DNA of 64,000 nucleotides, taken from UBA2336 sp049306095 (GTDB taxonomy: Bacteria; Bacteroidota; Bacteroidia; Cytophagales; Cyclobacteriaceae). The translations under genes and the position numbers were made by a program. How positions within the stretch are numbered: the stretch's first letter is position 1; every line of letters starts with the position of its first letter. The DNA is taken from assembly GCA_049306095.1 (NCBI GenBank), contig JBAQPU010000018.1:1-64000 (forward strand), read 5' to 3'. This document shows positions 42,431-52,318 of the stretch, in pieces. The notes beneath the pieces are model-generated. The model saw only the letters and a program-made list of their open reading frames with translations, did no database searches and was not told the DNA's origin.

Positions 42431-45367
42431 TTACGATTTTTTCTTCTTCTTCAGCAAATTTTGAATTTTGTCTGTTGCCTCTTTCTTCAGTTTGTCGGTA
42501 GTATTTTCGGGGGTTGTTTTGGTACTGTCGGTTTTAGCCGTATCCGCTTTTGGCTTCCCCAATAAATTACCAATCAATTTATCGGCTTGTTTTTTCGATT
42601 CCTCTTTTACGGCTGCCGTGGCGGCATCTTTCACCTGTTGTTTCTGTTCGTCCATCAGTAATTTTGGTGAAGGGCTTAAAAAGCTTCCTCCCAAACCAAT
42701 GGTAACCGGAACAATAGCATTGGGATCAGATTTTCCGCCTGAAACAAAACTGTTGAACTGAGTTCCCAACTTACCGGCAGGAACATCCATCTTCAATTTA
42801 TAATCAAGAGATCCGTCAATTCCTGTGCTTCCGGTTACGGTTGTTTTATAGCTCCCAAACTTTACATCAAATGGTTTTACGCTTAATCTTCCCTCTTTAA
42901 TGGTTGCCGACATCAATACATCTTTCATGGTAACCTCACTTGTATTGTCCAGCTTGGTGAGGGAAGTTATTCCTGAAATAAGTTTTGAATCTTTTAAAGA
43001 AGCTTGCGCTACTTTCACCAGGCCATCTCCTCCAACTGTTTTCAGGTTAGGCATCATGGTTTCAAGCAACTCTCCGTTGATCTTGAAATCGGTTGAAAAA
43101 TTCCCCTGCATCAATCCGGCTACGGGAGCAAAACTTTTAACAATGGTGAATGAAGAAGCGGCCTGCGCCAACGACAGGTTATCAATCTTCAATGCTAAGT
43201 CATACGTTGGGTGGGCGATATCCCGCGTGTTATAACTTCCGTTCACGACAAATGCTCCTCCTAACATGTTAAACTTTAAATTACTGAGGTTGGCCACACC
43301 ATCTTTTACAACCACATCGCCTGAAGCGTTCGTCATGGTGTAGTCCATCATCTTCACTGTTTTAATTTCCGACTTCAGCAGGAAGTCAACATTATGCGGA
43401 ACCGGAATCACGCCATAGGAAGCAGTATCTTCCGCAACAGGCTTATCTTCTGTTTCGGTCATGAATTCATTCAGATCAAGCAGCGTTGAATTGAAATTCA
43501 TCGTACCTTTTAACAACTCACCTTTCCCAAAAAGATAGCCCATGTAATTATTCACCGAGCCCGCTACCGCGAAGTCACTTTTACCAATGGTGCCTGAAAC
43601 TTGTTTCAAATCAATTTTCTTCGGATCAAAAACCATCTCCGCTTTGCTCATGGTTACGTCATACGGAAGATCTTTGGATGTAAATTTAAAGGCAGCAAGC
43701 GAAGCCGTTCCGCTGGTGGGTAGTTTGTCGTATCGTTCGGCATCCAAATCAGACATCTTGCCTTTTGTTTGAATATCTGCTTTAACTTTTCCAGCCAGGG
43801 TCATGCCTTCAAGCGGAAATATCTTAGTCATTTTTTCCAAGTCAATACCACCCTTTGCTTTCACGTCCCAGGCATAATCATCGAGGTTTTGTAAGAGCAG
43901 GTTAGCATCAAACCTTTCTCCATCCATATTCATAGAGAAGTCGTTGACGGCAATGAATGTTTCAGCCATTTTTCCTGAGCTGTTCTTAATGGTGGAGTTA
44001 AATTTTAAATCCTGCAATGGCAAAGGAAACTCAGCCGATTTAACATATCCGTTTGTCAGTGACATGGCCGCATCGATGGCCGGAATTGTTTTTTTCAGAC
44101 TATCGTACACTCCTTTGGCCGACAGGTTTAATGCATAGTTGCCTTTCATATCAAGGCCCTCGACCGGAAACATTTTGCTTAACTCAGCCAGGTTAAGCTT
44201 TGCGCTGATGGTCGCATCCACATTCGTAGGGTACATTTTGCTGATGAGCGCCCGGGCATCCACCGGGTTTGCACCGAAATCCATATGAAATTTCTTCACA
44301 TCAATTACGGTGTTATCCATAATGCCATCTTTATTGTCGACAAGCATATCCAGATTGATGTTGCTAATGGGTGTTGGCAGGTCGGGGTATTTGAACATGG
44401 CGTTATCAACCTTCAGTCCTACAGTAAAGGCGGGCATTTGGGTTTCACTGTAGGTTCCTTTCACAAATCCGTTAAATGCAAGATCACCGTTTGTCTCAAT
44501 GCCGTTAAAGCTTTCGGTATACATGCCCGGTACAAGCGACAGCAAACTTTTGAAGGTGTTTTCGGGGCTCTTGAATGATATGTCCATTCCATAATCGTTC
44601 TCATTCATTTTAAACCAGCCATCAAAACTCATAGCAAAGTCGTTAAGCTTTACGTTGTTTTCTTTGAATGTGTATTTGGTGTACTCTTCGCTAATGGAAA
44701 TTGTCATGTCAATTTCTGCGCGCTTGTTGCTCAGGTACATATCACCATCGTACCCCACATTCAGGGTATCTAACGAAGAGGTGGTTTTCAGATCAAAAAC
44801 ACTTTGCGTAAAATCTCCACTGCCGGTATGATTTACATTTTTCATCTCCAGTAAAAACGGAATCGAGCGGTCGTCATAGGCGATGTCTCCTTCTACGATC
44901 TCCCAGTGATCTATACCAAATGAAAAATCATCCGGTGCTTCTTCGGTAGCAACGGTATCAGCCGAAGGAATAGCGATATCATAGTTAGCCCGACCATCTT
45001 CCAACACTTTTACGTTAATCACAGGCCGCACAACGGTTATTCCTTTTAGTCTCATTTGATCGCCAAACAATACATCGGCCAGGTTTACTTCAACCTCCAG
45101 TTGCTCGGCCGCAAACAAAACTTCTCCCTCGAAAGGCGCGCGGTTAATCACGCCAAAGTCTTTCATTTCGGCTGTGATGCTGGGAAAGTTGCTGAACAAA
45201 CTCAGGGAAAATTTATCGGCATCAAATACCACATCGGCATTGATTGATTTTGCAATCTCTTTATCGATGGCTGCTTTAATGTCGTCCTTAAAAACAACAG
45301 GCAGAATAAAGGCGGCTGCCAGCAGTACCACAAAAACCAACCCGACTATAATGAGTGTTTTCTTCAT
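42431..45367 (-). CDS. AsmA-like envelope protein
   Basis: The 978-residue protein has an N-terminal membrane helix (about 4-26) and a very long beta-rich region of repeated strand-turn units (for example GMTLAGKVKADIQTKGKMSD and GLDMKGNYALNLSAKGVYDS). This fits the AsmA/TamB group, which is thought to form hydrophobic grooves that carry phospholipid between membranes. The C-terminus (last 75 residues) is a Lys/Thr/Asp-rich tail. The role in lipid transport is inferred from the family. Confidence 0.85.
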   Translation of the reverse strand: MKKTLIIVGLVFVVLLAAAFILPVVFKDDIKAAIDKEIAKSINADVVFDADKFSLSLFSNFPSITAEMKDFGVINRAPFEGEVLFAAEQLEVEVNLADVLFGDQMRLKGITVVRPVINVKVLEDGRANYDIAIPSADTVATEEAPDDFSFGIDHWEIVEGDIAYDDRSIPFLLEMKNVNHTGSGDFTQSVFDLKTTSSLDTLNVGYDGDMYLSNKRAEIDMTISISEEYTKYTFKENNVKLNDFAMSFDGWFKMNENDYGMDISFKSPENTFKSLLSLVPGMYTESFNGIETNGDLAFNGFVKGTYSETQMPAFTVGLKVDNAMFKYPDLPTPISNINLDMLVDNKDGIMDNTVIDVKKFHMDFGANPVDARALISKMYPTNVDATISAKLNLAELSKMFPVEGLDMKGNYALNLSAKGVYDSLKKTIPAIDAAMSLTNGYVKSAEFPLPLQDLKFNSTIKNSSGKMAETFIAVNDFSMNMDGERFDANLLLQNLDDYAWDVKAKGGIDLEKMTKIFPLEGMTLAGKVKADIQTKGKMSDLDAERYDKLPTSGTASLAAFKFTSKDLPYDVTMSKAEMVFDPKKIDLKQVSGTIGKSDFAVAGSVNNYMGYLFGKGELLKGTMNFNSTLLDLNEFMTETEDKPVAEDTASYGVIPVPHNVDFLLKSEIKTVKMMDYTMTNASGDVVVKDGVANLSNLKFNMLGGAFVVNGSYNTRDIAHPTYDLALKIDNLSLAQAASSFTIVKSFAPVAGLMQGNFSTDFKINGELLETMMPNLKTVGGDGLVKVAQASLKDSKLISGITSLTKLDNTSEVTMKDVLMSATIKEGRLSVKPFDVKFGSYKTTVTGSTGIDGSLDYKLKMDVPAGKLGTQFNSFVSGGKSDPNAIVPVTIGLGGSFLSPSPKLLMDEQKQQVKDAATAAVKEESKKQADKLIGNLLGKPKADTAKTDSTKTTPENTTDKLKKEATDKIQNLLKKKKKS

Positions 45368-45405
45368 AAGAAAAGGTTATCTAACACAAACAGAAAAATG
45401 AATGT

Positions 45406-45413
45406 CAAAGGTA
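45406..45413 (-). promoter_or_regulatory. Predicted -7 box for the AsmA-like gene
   Basis: The minus strand reads TACCTTTG, an exact TAnnTTTG match with the same bases as the atpB box, 38 bases upstream of the start codon. Confidence 0.45.
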
Positions 45414-45475
45414 CTAAACCCGTACCTTAAAATCCTGCAAGTTTTAAGCGAAAGTCGTGCCTTTTAAGGGTTGAC

Positions 45476-46909
45476 TCAGAGCATTTTTAACAACAGGTTA
45501 ACGAGTCGCTTAACAGTAGGTGTATAGGGCGGATAAAAAAAGCGAAAAGAAGTTAGCCCGTTTCGCTGCTTCAAAACAGGTTTTTCATTCGAGAAGGCCA
45601 GGAACCCGGCATACCCGTGCGACTTACCTATTCCGCTGTTGTTCACACCACCAAACGGCAGGTTATGATGTAAAAAGTGTATGGCACAATCATTTACACA
45701 AATTGCGCCTGACGAGGTTTCGCTTTTAATACGATTCAATTCCTGCTTATCCGAACCAAAGAAATAAAGTGCCAGTGGCTTTGGCTTTTTGTTAATGGTG
45801 CTGATCACTTCATCAAATGTTCGATAGGTGAGCACCGGAAGTATCGGCCCAAAAATTTCTTCTTCCATAATTCGCGATTGCTCCGGCACCTCCGAAAGAA
45901 TCATGGGGTGCATAAACCGTTCAGTCTGTTCTACGGGGCCGCTCCATTCTACTTTTGCTCCGTCACGAATTGCCTCCTGTAACAACGTGTTCAGTCGTTC
46001 AAAGTGTTTTTCATGCACCAGGCGTGCATAATGCGGTGATTGTTGCATGCTTCCGTTTCCTGCAAAAAGTTTTTGCACCTGGTCTTTCATCTGTTGCATG
46101 AAGTCGTTGGCAACTGAGTGATGCACCAGCACGTAATCAGGAGCGATACACGTTTGGCCATTATTAATAAACTTGCCAACGGCTATCCGCTGTGCCGCGT
46201 CTTTCAATCGGACAGATGAGCTAACGATAGTGGGCGATTTTCCTCCCAGCTCTAACGTTACCGAAGTAAGATTTTCAGCCGCGGCTTTCATAACCAATTT
46301 TCCGATGGCCGGGCTTCCGGTAAAAAAGATATGATCAAACGGAAGCTTCAATAACGCTTGCGAAATTTCAGGCCCTCCCTCAAAAACTGTTGCTATTTCT
46401 TTCTCAAAAACATCTTCACACATTTTCTTAAGTAAGGCCGAAGTGTGGGGCGTATGTTCAGAAGGTTTGAGTATTACATTGTTGCCCGCTGCCAGAGCCG
46501 ACACCATCGGGCCAACGGCCAGGTTAAAGGGGTAGTTCCAGGGAGAAATAATCAGGCATACTCCTTTTGGTTCAAGCATAACCCACGATTGTGTGCCCAA
46601 CATGGTGATGGGGGCATCTACCAACTTCGGCTTAGCCCATCGGTCGAGGTTGTCGAGTGCCGATTTGATTTCATCGAGGGCTGGAAAAATTTCAGTTGTG
46701 TCAACCTCCGATGCCGGTTTTCGGAAATCATCATATACAGCCTGTTGTATAACCTGTCGGTTTGTTTTGATCCAGGTACGCAGAGCCTCCAGGCGTTTCT
46801 TCCTGTTCTTAACGGGCTCTTTTCGCAAAGAAACAGAAGCCTGCTTAAGCTGATCAAACGTAAGGGATATGGTATCCAGGCCGGGGTTTTGCATCGTAGA
46901 CGTCAACAT
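45476..46909 (-). CDS. Aldehyde dehydrogenase (class 3-like)
   Basis: The 477-residue protein oxidises aldehydes with NAD(P). It shows the cofactor-site segment ISPWNYPFNLAVGP, the general-base Glu in TLELGGKSPTIV, and the catalytic Cys in NNGQTCIAPDYV. The spacing, the shortened length and the hydrophobic C-terminus (TPTVKRLVNLLLKML) resemble ALDH3-type fatty aldehyde dehydrogenases that attach to membranes. The substrate is not known; long-chain aldehydes are the likely guess. Confidence 0.92.
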   Translation of the reverse strand: MLTSTMQNPGLDTISLTFDQLKQASVSLRKEPVKNRKKRLEALRTWIKTNRQVIQQAVYDDFRKPASEVDTTEIFPALDEIKSALDNLDRWAKPKLVDAPITMLGTQSWVMLEPKGVCLIISPWNYPFNLAVGPMVSALAAGNNVILKPSEHTPHTSALLKKMCEDVFEKEIATVFEGGPEISQALLKLPFDHIFFTGSPAIGKLVMKAAAENLTSVTLELGGKSPTIVSSSVRLKDAAQRIAVGKFINNGQTCIAPDYVLVHHSVANDFMQQMKDQVQKLFAGNGSMQQSPHYARLVHEKHFERLNTLLQEAIRDGAKVEWSGPVEQTERFMHPMILSEVPEQSRIMEEEIFGPILPVLTYRTFDEVISTINKKPKPLALYFFGSDKQELNRIKSETSSGAICVNDCAIHFLHHNLPFGGVNNSGIGKSHGYAGFLAFSNEKPVLKQRNGLTSFRFFYPPYTPTVKRLVNLLLKML

Positions 46910-47010
46910 ATTTCAAAGTAGCGAAAGATGTGAAAAAGAGGAAACAATGCTATGCTTTTAGCAGGGAAAACTTAACGAGCCCGGGTTGCGCAAGAAGGAG
47001 TGTAAACGTT

Positions 47011-47712
47011 TTAGTTTTGCAAAATTCTTAACTCCACACGTCTGTTCATGCGGTGGGCTTCAGGTGTATCATCCCGTGAAATTGGATTCGTTCCCCCAAA
47101 GGCCTTTGTTTTCACACGATTTTTATTGATGTCTTTCTTTATCAGGTAGGCCTTTACGGCATCTACGCGTTGTTGTGACAGCTTGAGATTCTTTTCGGCA
47201 TTTCCTAGATAGTCGGTATGGCCTTCTAACTGGATGACCATCTTTGGATTTTCTTTTAGCATGTTCACCACGATATCCAACTCGGGATAAGATTCCGGTT
47301 CAATCTCTGCTTTGGCTACTCGGAAAATCAGGTTATTCAACAACATTACCTGGCCCGACTCGTGTTTCTTTTTTACCACCGTGTTACCATGCACCAATTC
47401 AATGTCCTTAACAAGTTTATACCCGCTCGCTTCGGCCGGGTCGAGCATGAACTTAGCGGTTACAAAGCCGGGGGCCTCAACCGTTATGGAATATCGCTCA
47501 CGATCAAACATGGGGAATGAGTACGTACTATTGTTGATCACTCCCACTTTATTTCCGTACGGCAAACTTTGATACGTAATTTTTGCAGTTAGCAATTCTT
47601 TTGTATCGCCATTGATAATCTGGCCTTGCGCTGTAACAACGCTGTCAGCTGATTGCGCGAAACTGCACAACGCACTTAGGCAAATCAATACACAAATAAA
47701 GACTCTGACCAT
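47011..47712 (-). CDS. OmpA-family protein (short, CRD plus OmpA)
   Basis: The 233-residue protein has a signal peptide (about 1-19), a carboxypeptidase-regulatory-like beta domain (about 25-110) and a C-terminal OmpA domain that binds peptidoglycan (GHTDYLGNAE and LSQQRVDAVKAYLIKK supply the usual Asp and Arg). It matches the last third of the protein encoded 11 bases upstream, so the two probably arose by duplication with loss of the propeller part. It likely tethers something to the wall. Confidence 0.9.
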   Translation of the reverse strand: MVRVFICVLICLSALCSFAQSADSVVTAQGQIINGDTKELLTAKITYQSLPYGNKVGVINNSTYSFPMFDRERYSITVEAPGFVTAKFMLDPAEASGYKLVKDIELVHGNTVVKKKHESGQVMLLNNLIFRVAKAEIEPESYPELDIVVNMLKENPKMVIQLEGHTDYLGNAEKNLKLSQQRVDAVKAYLIKKDINKNRVKTKAFGGTNPISRDDTPEAHRMNRRVELRILQN

Positions 47713-47723
47713 CGTTGATGCAG

Positions 47724-49775
47724 TTAAGGTTTCACAATTTTAAATTCAACCCTTCTGTTTTTCCGCCTTCCTTCTTTAGTGGCATTACTTTCAACCGGTT
47801 TAGTTTCACCATAGAAGGAAACCGTTATTCTTGACTCTGCAATCCCCTTGCCAATTAAATATTTCTGAACAGACGATGCCCTGCGTTTGGAAAGACCCAT
47901 GTTGTAGTTTTCTTCCCCTGTAGCATCGGCATGCCCGGCAATGTCTACCTGCATAGAGGCGCGTTCGGTCATCAACGTTACAATTCGGTTCAGTTCCGGG
48001 AAAGATTCAGGCTTTAATGTTGCTTTGTCAAAATCAAAGAAGATGTTGTTGAGTGTAATCACTACGTTCTCGGCTATCGGTGCTACACCAATCGGTTCAA
48101 GTTTGAAGTCTTTATGATCGACTACCGACTCACTTGTAATGTTGCGCAAATCGAGATTTTGATTTTCTGAGATGTGATCTTTAGCCTCGGCCCGTATGCC
48201 GTACAAATGGCCGGCCGGCAATTTAATTTCATACTCGCCTGTCTTCGGATCGCTTTGCGTAATGCCGGCAACCGTTCCGTCCGGTAACTTTTCATAAATA
48301 ATTTTGGCGCCAATAGGCTCTCCGGTTTTGGCATCCACCAGTTTGCCTTTAACGGTAACCCAAATTTCAGGACTGCGCATTATCGGCAGTTTCACTCTGA
48401 AAATATCGGTGTTGTTTTCACTTACACCTCTTGAATAATAGGCGAATTCGCTGTTGGCAGGAATGTTAAAAAACAAATCTTCCTGTGGTGAGTTAATTTC
48501 CGGCCCCAGATTTTCAGGTTCCGACCAGTTCGTCCAGGTATCATCTAATCGCTTGGATACGTATACATCACTGCCTCCATATCCGCTTAAGCCTTTTGAG
48601 GAAAAGTACAAGGTCTTATCATCGGCTGCTAAAAACGGTGCCGACTCTTCCGATGCGGTGTTAATCATTTTCCCCAGGTTGAGGGGCTCTGTCCATACAC
48701 TGTCATCCTGCATAAAAGAAACGTACAGGTCGCGATCTCCCTGCGAGTCATCCCGTTCAACCGACAACAGCATTGTTCTCCGGTTATTGGTCAAAAAATA
48801 ATTTGCCTTTTCATTGTAGTTGTAATCATTGGTGATGTTAAGCGCTACCGGATCGGACCACTCTCCGCCCACATTTGAACTGATTGAAACGCCTGCGGCC
48901 ATTTTCACAACTTCTCCGCTATTTCCCTTCGGCAAATATTTGTTTCCTAATACCATGATGGCCGACTTCCCATCGGGAGTTACGGCCTGAATGGTATTGA
49001 CAAAGTTTGGTCCTGAGTTATTGAATGCCGTTCCCATATTTTTAGCCAGCTGCCACTTGCCATCGTTGCCCAGTTCAGAATACCAAATGTCTTCCTTGTC
49101 GGCAACACCGCCTACGTTGTCCGGGTGGTTCCTGCGGCTGAAGTAGAGAACTTTTCCATCTGGTGAAAGCAGCGGGTTGAGTTCACTGTATTCGCTATTG
49201 ACATTCTTATCCAACGCTTCGGTAACAATTCCGGAAGCCAATAAAGAAGGCGTAGGAATAAACGCAATGATCGGATAGTTTGAGTCTGAAATTGCTACGG
49301 CATCTATCCCGAAATAATCCGGAACAGCAGCGCCATCAAATTCCAGTTTAACGGCTGCTACTTTATAAGGAGTCATTTCTACAAACAAAGTGAGCATCCT
49401 GCCCTTCATAGGAATCGCCATTGGGTTGAGGGTGTTCGCCTCATATTCTTTACCGGATTCATCATACAGTAACACTTTATAAAGCGCACTTGGATTATGT
49501 GATTCGGCTATGGCTATTTGCCGGATGCTCATAGGTTTATCAAAACCAAGTTTCAAAAACTCCCTTCTCCCCGGTTTGTCAGGGGCCCAGGCGCTTGGGT
49601 TTTGGCCACCTGCCGGCAATACATTAGGTTTTCCTAACGCTTGCGTAGCCGAGTATTGAACAGGCGTTAATTCTGTAGAAAACTGCAACACTTTAGATGC
49701 CCACTGAACGACCTGGGCGGTGGCTCCAAAAGAGGTTGCAAGCAAAAAAACGATAGCAGGTAGAAGTCTCTTCAT
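47724..49775 (-). CDS. PorE-like OmpA protein with beta-propeller
   Basis: The 683-residue protein has a signal peptide (about 1-20), a beta-rich N-terminal domain (about 25-165), PD40-type propeller repeats (about 190-450; LSPDGKVLYFSRRNHPDNVG, DDKTLYFSSKGLSGYGGSDVY), a carboxypeptidase-regulatory domain (about 475-560) and an OmpA domain (GHADATGEENYN and LSKRRASSV). The order propeller, CRD, OmpA is that of P. gingivalis PorE, which anchors the T9SS to the wall, but without its TPR part. A T9SS role is possible, not shown. Confidence 0.85.
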   Translation of the reverse strand: MKRLLPAIVFLLATSFGATAQVVQWASKVLQFSTELTPVQYSATQALGKPNVLPAGGQNPSAWAPDKPGRREFLKLGFDKPMSIRQIAIAESHNPSALYKVLLYDESGKEYEANTLNPMAIPMKGRMLTLFVEMTPYKVAAVKLEFDGAAVPDYFGIDAVAISDSNYPIIAFIPTPSLLASGIVTEALDKNVNSEYSELNPLLSPDGKVLYFSRRNHPDNVGGVADKEDIWYSELGNDGKWQLAKNMGTAFNNSGPNFVNTIQAVTPDGKSAIMVLGNKYLPKGNSGEVVKMAAGVSISSNVGGEWSDPVALNITNDYNYNEKANYFLTNNRRTMLLSVERDDSQGDRDLYVSFMQDDSVWTEPLNLGKMINTASEESAPFLAADDKTLYFSSKGLSGYGGSDVYVSKRLDDTWTNWSEPENLGPEINSPQEDLFFNIPANSEFAYYSRGVSENNTDIFRVKLPIMRSPEIWVTVKGKLVDAKTGEPIGAKIIYEKLPDGTVAGITQSDPKTGEYEIKLPAGHLYGIRAEAKDHISENQNLDLRNITSESVVDHKDFKLEPIGVAPIAENVVITLNNIFFDFDKATLKPESFPELNRIVTLMTERASMQVDIAGHADATGEENYNMGLSKRRASSVQKYLIGKGIAESRITVSFYGETKPVESNATKEGRRKNRRVEFKIVKP

Positions 49776-49899
49776 GAGATGAGGGTGATTAATTTGAACG
49801 GATAAACTTAGGCAAAATTTTCAAAATCGGCTGAAATAATACATTGCGGCAACTAAAAAATGATTGCCAGGGAACCACCAACATGCCGATTTGGCCACA

Positions 49900-52197
49900 T
49901 TACTCAAATGAATGCTTATTAAACAGTAAAAAACCTACATGGAGCAAAATGCCAATTTCATTCTGTGTGTCATTGTAGTAGTTCACGTTAAGACCGACCG
50001 GCCCTACGGGCGAATGAAAGACCAGAGACGAAGAGGCTGCAAAGTAGATCCTGGTCAGGTCTGTCTTGACCAGCGTTTCCTGGTTTTGCCCTTTCACGAT
50101 TTCTTCCAGCGGCTTAAATGCATAGCCTTCCAGTCTGAAATCCAGTTTATTTCTTAACACAAAAACATTTCGTACTCCAAAGGAGAGATAGTTGAATGCA
50201 CGAAAATTTTCCAGTATTAATGTGCGGCTATCGGTCATTGGAAAGTATGCAGGGGCATTGTAAACGGTTCCATAATAATTACTAAACGTTGGTTGATTGG
50301 AGAATACAGCTTCCGCAAAGTAGCCGGGCCTGTACCATCCTTTGCTAAAGTAATGTTCTGCCGAAGCTTTCAGTCTGAACCACTGGTGATCTTTAGTGTT
50401 TTCAATACGGGCAGGATCGGCCGTGCTGCCGGGCATATACCTTTCCGTAACATTAAAATAAGTGGCTGTAATTGAGTATGCTTTTCCGGAAGACGCATAT
50501 TGTTTTCGGTTAAGGTCGTTCATGGAAAAGGAAATGCCCGTCTTAAATCCTTCGAGTTTCAACACATCCAGCGTGTCAGTATTAACAAAGGAATCTTTAT
50601 TACTGAACCGGTCTTCGTTGTTCATTCCCTCTCCGCCCAGGGCTACTTTAAAATGACTTCCTAATGCTTTGCCAACCTGAATGCCCAGTTTACGATCAAA
50701 TCTTTTCAATACCGTTAGCGAAGTTTTTTGCAGCAAGTCAACACTTTCCGGATAATCCCAATTGTTAAACTGCGCCTCCGGCTGAATATAAAATTGATTT
50801 AAAAACGGAAGATCAAACCGTGCGCTGGCAATGGCTGACTTATAAAAGCTTCCGGTTTGAATACCCCCATACCAATGCGCCAGGATGCGATTAAAGTAAT
50901 AGTAGTTTAAACCCAGGGCAATGTTGCTGACATCACGCGTTGCCATCACCCCTCCAAATTCTACCTGAAAATTTTTTTGCGGTCTTCGGGTTAACTGTAA
51001 GATAAACTTTTCAGATCCCCTGCTATACTGAATAGAAGGGTAAACATTGTTGAAATAAGGATTGGCAGCCAGCTTAAAGTACCCCTGACGGATGTCTGAG
51101 AAGTACATCGGGTTTTTATTTTTCAGATCAGTTTTAAAAACCGTGCGGATGTACCTGCGCTGCTTTGAGTTAAAGGCTTTAAAGGTCACCTTCTCAAATA
51201 CCCATTGCTTATTTTGGTTATTGAAGTCGTTGCGTGTTGACGTTACCTCCTCACAAGTTCTGCGGGTATTAACTTTTTGTTTAATCTCATTCATCGTTCG
51301 CATGGTTTGCGCATAACCACTGTCGATGAGCGCTTTCACTTGCGAAAAATCAAGCGCACTGTATCCTTCCAGGTTCGGTTGAATGTATACACCGCTCTCG
51401 GGGATATCTGTTGGGTCTGATTTATCCAACAGCATATATAACAAAGAGTTGGTGATCAGTTTGTCGTCCTCCTGATAAGGATACTCCTCAAACACTTTTG
51501 ATGACACGTTGGAGCCGATGATTACATCCGGGTTGAATTCGTGCTGAACAACATCAACGGGAAAGTTGTTGTACACGCCTCCATCAAATAAATATTTACC
51601 ATCTACCCGAATAGGGTTGTAAAAAAACGGAACACTTTGTGTAGCCCGCAAGGCGTCACTAAGTGAGCCGGCAGAAAGAATAACTTCCGATTGCGTAAAC
51701 ACATCGGCCGCCACCACACGCAAAGGCATCATCAGGCTGTCGAAATTTCGATTCGAAATCGCTTCTGCCTGCGCCATTTTATCGGCTAGCGCAAAGTTGA
51801 GCGAAACATCATTGGCGAGACTGGAGTTAAACTGAAACGATAACGTGGAATCAAGAGAAAGATTCAATTTTAAAAAATACGGCCCCTCTTCATTTCTTGA
51901 AAAGTGATAATTCACATCCTTCTCGGGAAGCCCGTTTACCCAGCGTAAAAAATCTTCTGAGAGCATCATGCGTTCGATGGCTTCGGGACTCATGCCAGCC
52001 GCATAACAACCGCCCACAATTCCACCCATCGATGTGCCTACTACATAATCAATAGGAATTTCATTTTCCTCCAGGGCCTTCAACACGCCCACATGCGCAA
52101 TCCCTTTTGCACCACCGCCACTCAGCACCAATCCCACTTTCTGAGCTGCCGCCTGTACAACCACCAAAAAAAATGATACAACCAGAAATACTCTCAC
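49900..52197 (-). CDS. Patatin-like phospholipase with BamA-type barrel
   Basis: The 765-residue protein has a signal peptide (about 1-19), a patatin domain with the oxyanion loop GGGAKG, nucleophile Ser56 in GTSMG and Asp205 in FDGGVYNN, then a POTRA-like segment (about 330-400) and a C-terminal 16-strand-type barrel of the BamA fold. This is the PlpD (type Vd) layout, in which the lipase is displayed from or held at the outer membrane. Substrate lipids are unknown. Confidence 0.92.
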   Translation of the reverse strand: MRVFLVVSFFLVVVQAAAQKVGLVLSGGGAKGIAHVGVLKALEENEIPIDYVVGTSMGGIVGGCYAAGMSPEAIERMMLSEDFLRWVNGLPEKDVNYHFSRNEEGPYFLKLNLSLDSTLSFQFNSSLANDVSLNFALADKMAQAEAISNRNFDSLMMPLRVVAADVFTQSEVILSAGSLSDALRATQSVPFFYNPIRVDGKYLFDGGVYNNFPVDVVQHEFNPDVIIGSNVSSKVFEEYPYQEDDKLITNSLLYMLLDKSDPTDIPESGVYIQPNLEGYSALDFSQVKALIDSGYAQTMRTMNEIKQKVNTRRTCEEVTSTRNDFNNQNKQWVFEKVTFKAFNSKQRRYIRTVFKTDLKNKNPMYFSDIRQGYFKLAANPYFNNVYPSIQYSRGSEKFILQLTRRPQKNFQVEFGGVMATRDVSNIALGLNYYYFNRILAHWYGGIQTGSFYKSAIASARFDLPFLNQFYIQPEAQFNNWDYPESVDLLQKTSLTVLKRFDRKLGIQVGKALGSHFKVALGGEGMNNEDRFSNKDSFVNTDTLDVLKLEGFKTGISFSMNDLNRKQYASSGKAYSITATYFNVTERYMPGSTADPARIENTKDHQWFRLKASAEHYFSKGWYRPGYFAEAVFSNQPTFSNYYGTVYNAPAYFPMTDSRTLILENFRAFNYLSFGVRNVFVLRNKLDFRLEGYAFKPLEEIVKGQNQETLVKTDLTRIYFAASSSLVFHSPVGPVGLNVNYYNDTQNEIGILLHVGFLLFNKHSFE

Positions 52198-52237
52198 CTG
52201 AATCTCAATTGAACACTTAGACGAAGATTTTCAACAC

Positions 52238-52252
52238 AAGGTTTGAAACCTT
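52238..52252. repeat. Short palindrome upstream of the patatin gene
   Basis: AAGGTTT-G-AAACCTT is a perfect 7-base inverted repeat in the 121-base gap between the M23 stop and the patatin start (both minus). It may be an operator; no other copy was noticed. Confidence 0.3.
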
Positions 52253-52318
52253 CTGTATTAAAACAACAGAACCCTGTTAAAAGAAACGAACCTGAATGTG
52301 CAAAAAGTCTGAGTTTGA

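Noticed and set aside
46445..46921. Open frame of 158 codons on the plus strand
   Set aside because: It is antisense to the aldehyde dehydrogenase gene, whose catalytic motifs are clear.
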